Made by a program: the position numbers and the translations under genes. The notes beneath the pieces were generated by a model. It had not been told where the DNA came from and made no database searches. It worked only from the letters and a program-made list of their open reading frames with translations. This document shows, in pieces, positions 24,546-35,900 of a stretch of DNA of 64,000 bases. Source of the DNA: Owenia fusiformis (lineage: Eukaryota > Annelida > Polychaeta > Sabellida > Oweniidae); NCBI GenBank assembly GCA_903813345.2, contig CAIIXF020000006.1, forward strand, positions 29,395,936-29,459,935, given 5' to 3'. Within the stretch, counting starts at the first letter, position 1, and each line of letters starts with the position of its first letter.

Positions 24546-25071
24546 TATTGGGAGTAGATAGTACCTGGGAACAGAGAAACCTTGGTACAGGTTGAGCAAT
24601 TTATGTTTTATAGAAGAAAAACTTCAATATAGCAGCATGTACGAATATATAGAATAAGTAGCTAAAGATATTAAACAGGTGTGGTATAGCATTGTTGATT
24701 TCATCTCAGATGCATTTCTGCTATTGTTTCAACTATTGGCTATTAATAAAGGAATCGTGATAATTGTAGAATATAGCTACAAAAACAGCAGCAACTATTG
24801 TGTTGATAGAAACACATGATACCAAAGTCTTGTGGACCTCAAGCCATATGTGAGTACGAGTACTAGAATTTTAAGACAGAAGAAAATAAATTTCTGGTGA
24901 ACATTCTGCAGCATTATACGGTCTATAAATAATATACTGTAGTTCTATTGCAAACTCAGACATTGGATGAATATCATTTTTAATATAACTTAAATATTGT
25001 GGATGCTGCAAATGCGATAGAGATAATTAGAACAGGATGTGTGTGATATAACAATAGACGTAATGGCAGTA

Positions 25072-25260
25072 CAGTAAAACCTGTATAAACTGAACACCAC
25101 TACGACCAGCCAAAAGTGTTCGACTGAGCAGGTATCCACATTTCAAGGTTTTCTGAATGTGTGAGTCTCTTGGAGATAATTAGATTGGGACTGAGAATAA
25201 GTGTTCACATTGAGAGGTGTTCAGATTAGATTCAGGTGTTTGGATATACGGGTTTCACTG
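25072..25260. mobile_element. pogo/Tigger-like MITE
   Basis: CAGTAAAACCTGTATAAACT preceded by TA at the left; ACGGGTTTCACTG at the right. The interior resembles the copy at 19902, with GAACACCACT and TTCACATTGAGAGGTGTTC. Confidence 0.65.
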
Positions 25261-26049
25261 TTTATCGAGAATTCTAATCTGCTTAGAGGGCTTGAGAGTA
25301 TAGAGGAGACACTCTGTTGAATATATCAATCCATTAATCCAATACCAAGAGAATACAGTATTATGTGGATTTCACGGTTGCGAGGAAAAGTATTCACATA
25401 CATGTATATGAGTTGTCATCTTTTTTAGATTTGATTATATTGGATATATTAAAGAAGAGTTAAAATCTTATAAAATATACTGCAAAATATTATTAAATGA
25501 ACATGTAGTATGATTTAGGATACATAACATAAATGACTTTGGATGGATATAATAAAGGTATTAACAAAAAGTAGAAGTGATGCGATGGTTGTCTCATAAT
25601 TAGAAGGATTATAATCATATAATTAATTATACATATACATGTAGAATATGAAGATGGATTATAAACATGTCAATGGATGTTGTAATATGTGCAGATGAAA
25701 TGTTTATATGCTGGTATCATATCTATGATACAACATGGAGGCGAAGTTCTGAAATATTACGTGAATTCATTAGACCATTGGATTAATTAACCATATTTCA
25801 CAGGTAAGTTGTCATAATTATACTTAATGTTCATGTCATATATGCAATATATATATATTTATAACTCCATCAGTGTCTTGTGTCAAGACCCTGTAGCCCC
25901 CATTATCCAGCGACAGCAGCTATGTAAATTAGTGAAATACCCTTGGATCAAAGCTATTAAGGATTAGTCTTGATAAAAGACTAGGTTTTTCGCCTCCACA
26001 TTGAATATAGTTCTTCATGATATCTGTCCAGGCAGGTGACAGATGTATT

Positions 26050-26160
26050 GTTATAGTCTCTTACTTTTTTGTCGGCAGTGTTCGGTGGTCGGCAGACAGT
26101 ATCTGTAACAAATGACAGGTGGTGTCATTTTGCATGTTATTGCCTTTGGTGTTAAAAGTA
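26050..26160 (+). repeat. dispersed repeat R3, diverged copy
   Basis: Contains GTAACAAATGACAGGTGGTG and TTTTGCATGTTATTGCCTT, the conserved 3' part of the R3 family (see 26640-27545 and 47499-47652). Confidence 0.65.
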
Positions 26161-26249
26161 GTACATGTATCTACCTCAATAAAACACTAAAAATGACCTC
26201 AGTCCAAAGATAATCTAATTTTGGAAGTATTGACCTCATCGTTTTGATT

Positions 26250-26600
26250 AATCCAGTCTCGAGCAATTTTATCAAGTCATAAATAATTGTATCAAGCCTT
26301 GAGAAAATTTATCAAGTTTTTAGTGATTATTATAGCAAGCCTTGAGTATTTGTATCTATCATTGAGTACATGTAATTGTATTCAACCATAAGTAATCGTA
26401 TCAAGTCTGGGTAATGATATCTTGCATTGAGTAATTATACTTAATCATAAGTAATTTTATCTAGCATTGAGTACATGTTAATTGTATTTCACCATAAGTA
26501 ATCATAAGAAGCCTTGAGTAATTATATGTAGCATTGAGTAATTTAATCTTGCAATGAGTAATTGCATCTAGTCTTTTGTATTCTATCTAGTCTTGAATAA
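26250..26600 (+). repeat. degenerate short tandem repeats
   Basis: About 15 diverged units built on GTATCAAGCCTTGAGTAATT and GTATCTAGCATTGAGTA variants, spaced about 22-30 bp. Confidence 0.65.
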
Positions 26601-26639
26601 AACAGCATGGTGATCCATGTTTTCAACATGCTTTTCAAA

Positions 26640-27545
26640 ATGAATACTGGAAAAGGTGGGTAGTAGTCCCTATTTTTTGTGATGGTGGTTGACAAATGGC
26701 ATCTGGCATTCAGCGTCTAACAAATGGCAGGTGGTGACATTTTGCATGTTAATGCCTTGTTGAATGAATACTGGAAAAAGTGGGTAGTAGTCTCTATTTT
26801 TTGTGATGGTGGTTGACAAATGGCGTCTGGCATCTTGCATTCAGCGTCTAACAAATGGCAGGTGGTGACATTTTGCATGTTAATGCCTTGTTGAATGAAT
26901 ACTGGAAAAAGTGGGTAGTAGTCTCTATTTTTTGTGATGGTGGTTGACAAATGGCGTCTGGCATCTGGCATTCAGCGTCTAACAAATGGCAGGTGGTGAC
27001 ATTTTGCATGTTAATGCCTTGTTGAATGAATACTGGAAAAAGTGGGTAGTAGTCCCTATTTTTTGTGATGGTGGTTGACATATGGCGTCTGGCATCTGGC
27101 ATTCAGTGTCTAACAAATGGCAGGTGGTGACATTTTGCATGTTAATGCCTTGTTGAATGAATACTGGAAAAAGTGGGTAGAAGTCTCTATTTTTTGTGAT
27201 GGTGGTTGACAAATGGCGTCTGGCATCTGGCATTCAGCGTCTAACAAATGGCAGGTGGTGACATTTTGCATGTTAATGCCTTGTTGAATGAATACTGGAA
27301 AAAGTGGGTAGTAGTCTCTATTTTTTGTGATGGTGGTTGACAAATGGCGTCTGGCATCTGGCATTCAGCGTCTAACAAATGGCAGGTGGTGACATTTTGC
27401 ATGTTAATGCCTTGTTGAATGAATACTGGAAAAAGTGGGTAGTAGTCTCTATTTTTGTGATGTTGGTTGACATACAGCGTCTGGCATCTGGCATTCAGCG
27501 TCTAACAAATGGCACGTGGTGACATTTTGCATGTTAATGCCTTGT
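26640..27545 (+). repeat. 131-bp satellite, about 7 units, derived from repeat R3
   Basis: Units recur every 131 bp with few differences. Each contains GAATACTGGAAAAAGTGGGT, GTGATGGTGGTTGACA, GGCATCTGGCATTCAGCGTC and AGGTGGTGACATTTTGCATG. The last block is the conserved 3' end of the dispersed R3 family, so the array seems to have grown from one R3 insertion. Overlapping minus-strand ORFs of 84 codons simply reflect the period. Units 1 and 7 are diverged. Confidence 0.9.
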
Positions 27546-27783
27546 CGAAATGGAAAATTACAATGGTAAAGAATCATCTCGGGCTATAAGGCCTATAGAT
27601 CTGTAAGGGGAATTGAACATGGTTGTGTTACAATGGATTTTTGGAGACTTTTCAAAATATAAATATGATATAAACTTTACCTCCATATTCACCTTTTGAA
27701 TAGACATATATTTTAACAATGCAACCTTCATGAAAACGTAAGGCACAAACCAGTACTTCACTTTACCTATTCAAGCCTCTATG

Positions 27784-27790
27784 TATAAAA
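27784..27790 (+). promoter_or_regulatory. TATA-like box of the nested Ig-MAM gene
   Basis: TATAAAAGGGCC begins at 27784, about 300 bp before the ATG at 28093, which would put initiation near 27815. It is the only strong TATAAAA I noticed close upstream of this ORF. Position and sequence are suggestive only. Confidence 0.4.
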
Positions 27791-27840
27791 GGGCCAAAAG
27801 CAAACATGCGTTACATTCACTATTTTTATTTTTATCAAAT

Positions 27841-28050
27841 AGGAGAACATATGAGTAATAAGAGACTCAGTTTTCATTTAAGGTGGTTGCGTTTGTATAT
27901 TGAAAAGATCTAAAAAATATATCACTAAATTTACTGATTAAATGGGAGAACATTTGAGTAATAAGCGACTCAGTAACATTTAAGCCTTTAGCTTTACATA
28001 TTGAAAAGATCTAAAAATATATATCAATAAATATCCTTATTTAGGATATA
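27841..28050 (+). repeat. imperfect direct duplication, about 101 bp
   Basis: GGAGAACATATGAGTAATAA at 27842 recurs as GGAGAACATTTGAGTAATAA near 27943, and TTGAAAAGATCTAAAAA also recurs. It lies in the presumed promoter or 5' UTR of the Ig-MAM gene. Confidence 0.7.
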
Positions 28051-28092
28051 AGATAGACACTCTAAAGAGACAGCTGCTGAGTGATATTCAAG

Positions 28093-29181
28093 ATGTTGAT
28101 AATGATACCAAGATTGTTGCTGGGGTTATCACTTTTGAGTTACATGTTGACTGGGGTGTATACAGATGTCATAGCAACATTCTCAAATGCTCCAGGCGCC
28201 CAGAGATTCAAAGTGAACACAGATGCTCTGATACAATGTGAAGTTGAGGGTGATCCTACCCCAGGGAAAACATACGTTTATGAGGGATATAAACTGAATT
28301 CTGGGTCAAAATATAACATTCAAGAGAATGGATTGTTAGTGAAGAATATTCAAGCTCGTGACGCTGGAGTTTACACATGTAACATGACGCAGGTGCAGGA
28401 TGGGAAAACCCAGTATTATCTGCGATATATTAATGTTAAGGTTATCATCATGGAGTGTGATTTCAACATAGATTTCTGTGGGTTTGATGATAATAAGATG
28501 CCAGGAGTTGCACACTGGAGGAGACATACTGGGTCTACGCCTACTTTGAGAACTGGGCCCTCGGGTGACCTTAGTCATTCTGGTGGGTATTATATCTACC
28601 TTGAATCAGATGATGTTAAACCGAATGGTGAAGTCGTACTCCGATCCCCAGAATTAGCCGAAAATGTTCGACGTGAGAAAATTGATATTGAGTTTAATTA
28701 CAACATGTATGGTGCAACTATGGGGTCCTTGGTAATCTATGGGGTCTTACCAGATGAAAGTCGAGAACGGATCTGGAGTACACAAGGCAATCTACTTCAA
28801 GACTGGAGGAAAAAAGAATTGTGTGGATTAACACTGCAACAATATCGATACATTGAGTTTGTAGGCAAACGAGGCGAGGGATTAGAGTCAGATGCTGCTG
28901 TGGATAATATTTTGATAATGACGACACGGCCATTGATAGCTGAACCTGTGCCAACTACAACCTCCACCAAGGCTGTTCCAACTACTAAACCCACTCCCTC
29001 AGTAAGTGATCCGAATGTCTCTAGTACAAGCGTTGCTATTGAGAGGAATACCACAGCCAAGCCTACGTCACCTTCTACATCTGGGGCATCATTACATCTA
29101 TGTGGTAAATATACGAGCCTGGCTGTGGCAGGAACTTTAGCACTACTGCTCAGTGCTCAGTACTCTGTGCGGCTTAGATGA
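28093..29181 (+). CDS. secreted Ig + MAM domain protein, probably GPI-anchored
   Basis: 362 residues in one exon. An in-frame TGA lies at 28078-28080; the first ATG is 28093 (the preceding GTG is not an animal start). Residues 1-24 are a signal peptide (LLLGLSLLSYMLTG). About 28-118 is an I-set-like Ig domain with Cys49 and DAGVYTC at 90-96 (Cys96), but the usual core Trp is replaced (KTYVYEG). About 122-275 is a MAM domain: CDFNIDFCGF, TGPSGDLSHSGGYYIYLES, FNYNMYGATMGSLVI, then DNILI. 284-330 is a Thr/Ser/Pro stalk. 338-358 is hydrophobic with a four-to-five-residue tail, typical of a GPI signal. It resembles a shortened MDGA-like adhesion protein on the cell surface. It is nested same-strand in a liprin-beta intron. 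Confidence 0.9.
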   Translation: MLIMIPRLLLGLSLLSYMLTGVYTDVIATFSNAPGAQRFKVNTDALIQCEVEGDPTPGKTYVYEGYKLNSGSKYNIQENGLLVKNIQARDAGVYTCNMTQVQDGKTQYYLRYINVKVIIMECDFNIDFCGFDDNKMPGVAHWRRHTGSTPTLRTGPSGDLSHSGGYYIYLESDDVKPNGEVVLRSPELAENVRREKIDIEFNYNMYGATMGSLVIYGVLPDESRERIWSTQGNLLQDWRKKELCGLTLQQYRYIEFVGKRGEGLESDAAVDNILIMTTRPLIAEPVPTTTSTKAVPTTKPTPSVSDPNVSSTSVAIERNTTAKPTSPSTSGASLHLCGKYTSLAVAGTLALLLSAQYSVRLR

Positions 29182-29289
29182 CAATATGCAATATTACCAC
29201 ATTATGCCCTCTTAATTTCTCAGTATCATTGTCAGGCCTCAGAACGACTTTATTATGCAGAGACATATCAGGATTCTAACCTAAACGCT

Positions 29290-29705
29290 AACAACTGGGA
29301 CCAGAAGTCAAGGTCAACTGTGAAGTTACCATAAGGATAACAGTGAAAGGATATACTTTAAACTATTTTGGGACCAGAGGTCAAGGTCAATTGTGAAGTT
29401 AAGGATAATAATGAAAGGATATACTTTCAACTATTGTGGGACCAGATGTCAAGATCAACAGTGAAGTTAAGGATAATAGTGAAAGGATATACTTTCAACT
29501 ATTGTGGGACCAGATGTCAAGATCAACTGTGAAGTTAAGGATAATAGTGAGAGGATACACTTTAAACTATTGTGGGACCAGAGGTCAAGGTCAACTGTGA
29601 ACTGAATGATAATAGTGAAAGAATATACACTAACCTATTGTGAGACCAGAGGTCAAGGTCAACTGTGAAGTGGAGGATGAAGGTGAAAGGATATAATTTA
29701 AACTA
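29290..29705 (+). repeat. 68-73-bp tandem array in the 3' UTR of the Ig-MAM gene
   Basis: About six units with GGGACCAGA-GTCAAGGTCAA, CTGTGAAGTTAAGGATAATA and GTGAAAGGATATACTTT. Four units contain TCAAGGTCA (29308, 29381, 29585, 29653), the extended half-site bound by NR5A/ERR-type nuclear receptors. Two have TCAAGATCA. Starts about 110 bp after the stop codon. Confidence 0.85.
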
Positions 29706-29712
29706 TTAACAG

Positions 29713-29718
29713 AATAAA
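29713..29718 (+). terminator. candidate poly(A) signal of the Ig-MAM gene
   Basis: AATAAA just after the tandem array, 532 bp past the stop codon; the first AATAAA I see downstream. It implies the array is transcribed. Confidence 0.45.
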
Positions 29719-30939
29719 CAATGATGATATCATGGAGTCAGTAACATTAGGAAAAATCAAATATTTGGAATTCATATTCCCAATATAAAGTATAATAGAA
29801 GATGATCCCTATTCAATTTTGATGCAGAAAGAATTTAGTATACACAAACTCCCCTGTACAATCGCTATGCTGTTACATATTTGGAGGAGGGCAAGAAAAC
29901 TGGAGTATTGGGACCTGAGATTATTAGCTTTAAAATGATGTATAAATTCTGACTAAACTCTTGGATGCTATTGAAATCAAGTTTTTGGCCTTTTTCTAGA
30001 CCTTGGTCCCCAGAGTAAAGAATGAGTTCCAGAGATTTGATGCGTGACAAGAATTCTCCCATTGCAATAGAAGATTTAAATGATGCTACTAACTTTGACA
30101 ATCATATAATATCATTCTTCATGTATTGAATTACTAGTGTTTACCTCGGAATTTTTGCTCAAGTGAGTGCAAATTTTTCATTCTCACAATTCTTTCCAAA
30201 ATTGGTCAAAATATACCTTTTTATGTCATCACTTGAAGTTCTAACACAGGGTGGGGAATAGGAAGAGAAATTGGGACAGAACAAAGATACAAGACCTGTA
30301 AGGATGTAGGATTTCATAGCATTGCTTATGCATGAAACAACATGCTTATACAGGAAATAAAATTTTGTTAAAGAAATGCACATGTACATGCTTAATGACA
30401 CAGAAAATGAACAATCAGCTCAATATTTTTTCAAATTGAAATAAATTCTAGAAAAAATACTGCTGTTATATCATTATATTGTTCTTGGCTCATCTGTTTT
30501 GCACCATAAACAACAGAATCATTGAATTATTTATCTTTATTGGTTCTCTGTATTTCTATATAGAACTAGGTGCTTTTTGATATTACGGAGGCAGAATACA
30601 TTCTCGTGAAATATTAATGGAAGAACTTTTAGTATGGCAACTGAGACTAAAAAATTTCCCATGTTAAAGAATAATTTTAATAGATAAGTGAAAAAAATCA
30701 GAAAAAGATACACTGGAGAAACTTTGTGTGTAATAAAAGTTCACAACATGTGTCTCTTTAATTTGGCCTTTTATTGACACCCCATCTCCTCAGGAAGAGA
30801 AAATGTTAATTAAATGTAAACTTTTAATGATTTCTTTGCATAGATCACAACTGATAATAAAAAATATAACTAGAAATTTTTTTAGCATACAGGGTATAAG
30901 ATATGGGCTTCACACACTTGAGCCATTCAGACATTGGAT

Positions 30940-31135
30940 ATTTGAAACTATGATGTCAAATTTGAAGTAATATTATGATGTCAGATTTGAAGTAACACTA
31001 TGATGTGAGATTTGAAGTAACACTTTGATGTCATATTTCAAGTAACACAGTAATATGGTGTCAGATTTAATGTAACTCTATGGTGTCAGATTTGAAGTGA
31101 AGTAATGATGTCAGATTTGAAGGTAACAGTGTTTT
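30940..31135 (+). repeat. 25-bp tandem repeat, about 7 diverged units
   Basis: Units of TGATGTCAGATTTGAAGTAA with a variable spacer of about 5 bp. Confidence 0.75.
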
Positions 31136-31554
31136 GTCCATGTATTACAACTCAAGGGATCATCATAAGGGATATCTTAAGCATCAGCAAAGACATAATT
31201 GTAAGTAAAACACAACAGGTCAATGGGTTGAATATTTGGTGAAATATAATAATATAGTAAAACCTGCCTAATCAAATCATATCTAGGATGATATTGTTAA
31301 ATACTTATTTACTAATATTTGCTGATCTATTCAATACAGAAATAAAAAAAAAATAACAATGAAATACTCAAATACTATCTCTAGTCCTAAAACAGAAAGA
31401 TAAAAGTATCAAGACTGCAAAGTGATAATCCAAGAAAATTCAGAGTATCCAAATCAATTGTCTTTTGATGAAACATATAGCATATAGCTCAATTTATTGA
31501 TTGTACAGAGAAAGACATTATCTCTCTAGGAAATGCCTCTAGTCATACCTATTC

Positions 31555-31700
31555 TGCTATGTTTCTCTCTAAAATTTGAATGAGGGTTTTAATTTTCTTA
31601 CATTTCTATACAATTTAGAGTATTGACTACATGCCTGTTTATTTTATTCCTCACTGATTCCACTCTTTTTCACTCTATTTTGCATTCCAAAATATGACCT
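31555..31700 (+). repeat. dispersed repeat R1, copy 7 (reference orientation)
   Basis: Starts TTTCTCTCTAAAATTTGAAT, includes CATTTCTATACAATTTAGAG and ends near CACTCTATTTTGCATTCC. It is one of the clearest copies. Confidence 0.65.
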
Positions 31701-32149
31701 TTTTACATTTTTTTTGTAAGACACTGATTGTTCAGTGTGATGATGCTGCACTAAGAAAGATAGACAGCCACTTACACTACATTGTTTCTATAATCAAATT
31801 ACTCAGGCGAAGTTGTAGTACAGACAACCTTCGCTACAAACCTCATTCTGGTCAGCGAGATTGTACTCCCATTTTCTTGTAAATCGCAGAAAGATTTGCT
31901 TGAATATCTGGATATTTTAGAGTATCGACATAACAACACAATTATTCTAATTTTGTTCAATATTGCACTTTGTTTTGTGTTGAAGAATATGAGCCCAATG
32001 TAGTTTTATTTACTGGTAGGAGAAGCTCATCTCACTTTAATGCAATTATGCATGACTGTATCTATCAAGGTTGCTCCACTGCTGCCGATAAACATGAAAT
32101 AGATGTTTCATATTTTGTTGATGAGCTGTTATAGAATTTGAGTGTTTCA

Positions 32150-32490
32150 TATTGGGATGTGTTTACCAGGTAAAGAGTGGTGTTTACCAGAGAGGTGTTT
32201 GCCAGAAGTATGATATTCAAAAGAGAGTTGTCTACTTGGAATGTATTCATTACAGTTATCTGTTTTTACTCCAAATAGGTGTTTGCATTATGTGTTTCTA
32301 ACTGAGAGTTGTTTAGGGGAGGATTTTCTATAGGGACGATTGTATGAGAAAAATATATTTCTTGTTTATTAGAATTTGGTATTCAATAGAGGTGTTCTGA
32401 GTGTTCACTTGAAAGAGGTCTATTGGTGAGAGCTGTTCGCTTTAATGAGGTGTTTATAAGTGAGAGGTGTTCACTAGAAAGAGGTATTCA
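32150..32490 (+). repeat. diverged AGGTGTT-type short repeats
   Basis: Irregular recurrence of GTGTTTACCAG, AGAGGTGTT and GTGTTCACT-like words every 20-40 bp. These words also occur in the interiors of the pogo-like MITEs, so this may be an old expanded copy. Confidence 0.4.
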
Positions 32491-35400
32491 TTTGTGAGAT
32501 TTGCTCTTCAGATAGAGATGTTAATTATTGATTATATTTGATTCCTATTTAGTTCAGACTGAGATAGTACAGAAGAGGCCTTCACAGTAAGCTTCCACTT
32601 TATATGATAGTGACCTATGCCAGATTTGTATGAGTCACAGCTGACACTATCGGCTATTGAATCTTCTTTTTAAATCCATGACCAATTTTCGCCATAACTG
32701 ATTCACTGTTCATTAATAAATAAAGTCCACCTAAATTGGGTTAAGAGGTTTAAGTAGCTATTAAATGAACACTGGGTGCTTGCTTGTGTTAAGTGATTTA
32801 TTAGGTTGATTTGAATGATACCAAGTAGTATTACAAAATTGACTTGTTTTTGGTATCTCAGTGAAGTCTTGCTTCAAAACTGTGTACCCCCCCCCCCCAT
32901 AAACTGGGAAGTTTAAACTGTTAGGAAGGTGAGGTACATGGGGGTATGCAGTCTTGAGGCAAGACTACTCAGTGAAAGGCAATAAGGGATTTGTATTCTA
33001 TTACTTGGGAGACCTCGCCCTTTAGCTTGTGACTAAGATGAGGCTATACCTTCCCCCCTCGCACTCCTCCAGAAAAAATGCTATGCCCTCAAGTAAATAA
33101 TACAATATCAAATGTTTCAATTGTTTACTCTCATTTTAAAACTAATTACTTTAGTTTATTTATTGGAATTGCACAGTTTATTTGCTAGGAAGTTATCCAG
33201 TAACAAAAATGCATACAAACTGGCAGAAAATATTGAGTTAGATTAACTAGTTCAATAAGCTTTACAAATATGAGTCTAATAGGAAGTGAAAGAAGTACAG
33301 GTCAAAGTTCACCAATTTACTTTGTGTGTTGAAAGCCAGATTTCCATTCTATTCATGAATTTGGAGTTTACTCAATGTAATGCGGATATTTTAACAGAAT
33401 AACATTTGAAGATGGCCTACAATACCTATACTAACAACAACCTTCAGGTAAGGGTTATTTATTGGTGAAAATATATTACTTATGACACTTTTATTCAAAG
33501 TTTTGAACTTTTTCTCTCTTATTTTCAAATGTGTTTTGGATGTTATGTGTATAGAAAACTGTATGGTCCTGAATATTGAACCTAAATTTTGTCATGTTGT
33601 TTTATCTTCTGTGAGGAAGAAGCTACAGCACAAATTTGTGAAATTTTCTCTTCCTGTATTTGTTCTTATGACTTATTTTGAATCATAGACTGTAATGATC
33701 AAGTCTGTGAGGACCTGTGTAGTTGTCTCGGCTATTTCGTACCCTAATATGCTAGACTGAGGGTTGGTATTTTGCTATTTTATGAGCACCAAATTTTACA
33801 ACATAAAGCATGACTGAACGTATTACTGATAGGGTGACATTGATATGTTGGGGGGAGAATGGCAAAGTAAGAGGCCTAGAGGCTCATTTTGCTCAAATCA
33901 AGACACATGTAATGAGATAAAGGCTATAAAAGAGACTGGGTAAATGGCAGGGGTGTTGAGATGAGCGACCTCTCCTTTAGGTGACAATTGGATGGAGTTG
34001 GTGTAGCCAGTTTACTGCATAACCTCAATAAACTAAAAGAAATCAGGACATGTGCTTAGTTCTCCGATTAGTGCAAGATGTAAGAACTGTTTTACATAAG
34101 ATGATGTGTGGAGACAGATGTCATCATCAAGCCTCAACAGCTCAATTTCACTGATATTTTTAGTTGATGTGTTTTCTGGTGTCCTAAGTAAGTCTTGGAT
34201 AATATCAGAACTTGATACATGTCTCGGAGTGAATTGTCTGCTACAAGCCCTTTTGCCCTCCCTCCCCCACTACATATCTCTCTCCCTGTATGAGGGGGTG
34301 TGCAGTCAAGTATTCAAAGGAGGGGGGGGGGGGTCACAAGGGCTTGAAGCTAGACTATATAGTGACCTGTATTATGCTATACAGTTCAGGGTCCTCTCCT
34401 TGATACAAGAGTGGTGTGTATTTACAAGAGAGTCATAAGAGAGGTGTCCAATGACCACACTGTTTATTTTTACACTTATAGGACATTTTTGTGGTGAAAC
34501 TTCACTTTGGTATTGTGCATAGCTTCCTAAAAGGTCAAACACCCTATTACCCTTTCTTGACCAGCTCTAAATGAAAGATACATGTATCATACAAATGGAA
34601 GAAAGATTAGAGGGAGTAAATAGATTGTGATTTTTCATGTTCCATTTGTGTATCTGGTACATAATACACCTCTGGACTGGTTGAATGTGCTAATGGGCAT
34701 AGCAGATGTTCTCATCAACAGGTCCTGTATGTTGGTAACTTTATATACCCAGGGTACCTTTACTGCTTGAGGTGTATACCAGGAACCCATATTAGATCTG
34801 TATACCATCAAATAATTTTTTATTTACAATATTGGAAATTGTACGACTGTTATCATAAAAATTAAAGCTGTTATCTATCACTGTAATAAGTAGGTGCTTG
34901 TCAATAAGTGATCTGTACTATTAATGGGCAATAATATCAGGGGAACTAGGGTTTGAATGAGGTGTCCATTTTAAATGGTCACTTGTCCTTGAGTTAACCT
35001 ATATACCCGAGAGGCTGCTTTATTATGTCATGCACTGGAAAATCATCAATAATCACTTTATTTTTGTATGTTTTCTGCCATATGTTAATATGGTATATGA
35101 CATGGTATGACTTATGACATTTTAGGTGTGACACTTTAGACTTGTTACAGCCATATTCAGACATTCAATTTTTGGTGTTTCTTGCAGAAAGATTTTTTAT
35201 ACAGATGTCAATTCAGTATGTTCTCAAGAAATAATTTTCACTAGACAAAGTTTGTTGTGTTTACTAAGACATGTTTACTAAATTATAAATGCAATGAAAT
35301 TAAATAGGAAATATTGAACCATTTTACCATAAGTTATTGAACCCCCTCATGCAAGGAACTGGGGCATTCAAAGCAATCTAAGAAAACATATTGAGGCATA

Positions 35401-35745
35401 TGCTGTACATATACCCTTACACTGACTATTCTATTTTTTCGGAGAGAAGTAATGTAACAAAGGATACTAAAATCCAATATTCCAGGCATTTCCTTTGTAA
35501 GAGGCTCTAAGTATTGTGTTATTGCAATATGAAAGTGTCCGCTATTAGATTAACTAGCACTTAAAATACCAATGTCAACAAATGTTTTACTGGATCTGAT
35601 TTCATGGAAATGTTTGACATATACCTTAGATCTCAGGGACTCTTATTTATTGCATTTATAATGATCTGTTTTCCACTTTGCCTGACATGGAATAGGACTG
35701 CATCAATATTTATGGCCTTTATGCTATAACCTCTCTATCCTTATA

Positions 35746-35900
35746 CAGTAAAACCTTCTAAGTGGAACACCTTTGGTACCTCTAAAAAGTGCTCCACTTG
35801 GGAGGTGTTCCACTTATAGAGGTTTATTTAACATTAAGTCAGTTGGTCTTGGGACTCTCAAAAGTGTTCCACTAATAAAGGTGTTCCACTTATGCTTTCA
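35746..35900. mobile_element. pogo/Tigger-like MITE, right end missing
   Basis: CAGTAAAACCTTCTAAGTGG preceded by TA, then repeated GTTCCACTTATAGAGG-like motifs. No complementary right terminus was found. Confidence 0.55.

Noticed and set aside
26717-27364. Four overlapping 84-codon minus-strand ORFs with near-identical products
   Set aside because: They recur at the 131-bp satellite period and arise from it; no start context, splice site or known domain.
28081-28092. Start of the Ig-MAM gene at GTG 28081
   Set aside because: Animals rarely start at GTG; ATG at 28093 gives a normal signal peptide.
1787-34331. Runs of 10-16 G or C (about 1787, 4663, 16070, 21029, 24007, 32888, 34322) as regulatory G-quadruplexes
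   Set aside because: Scattered, unbroken homopolymers at repeat edges; more likely slippage than a regulatory feature.
34106-34438. 110-codon plus-strand ORF with a poly-Gly run
   Set aside because: Crosses a G-run and has no domain, splice support or codon pattern.
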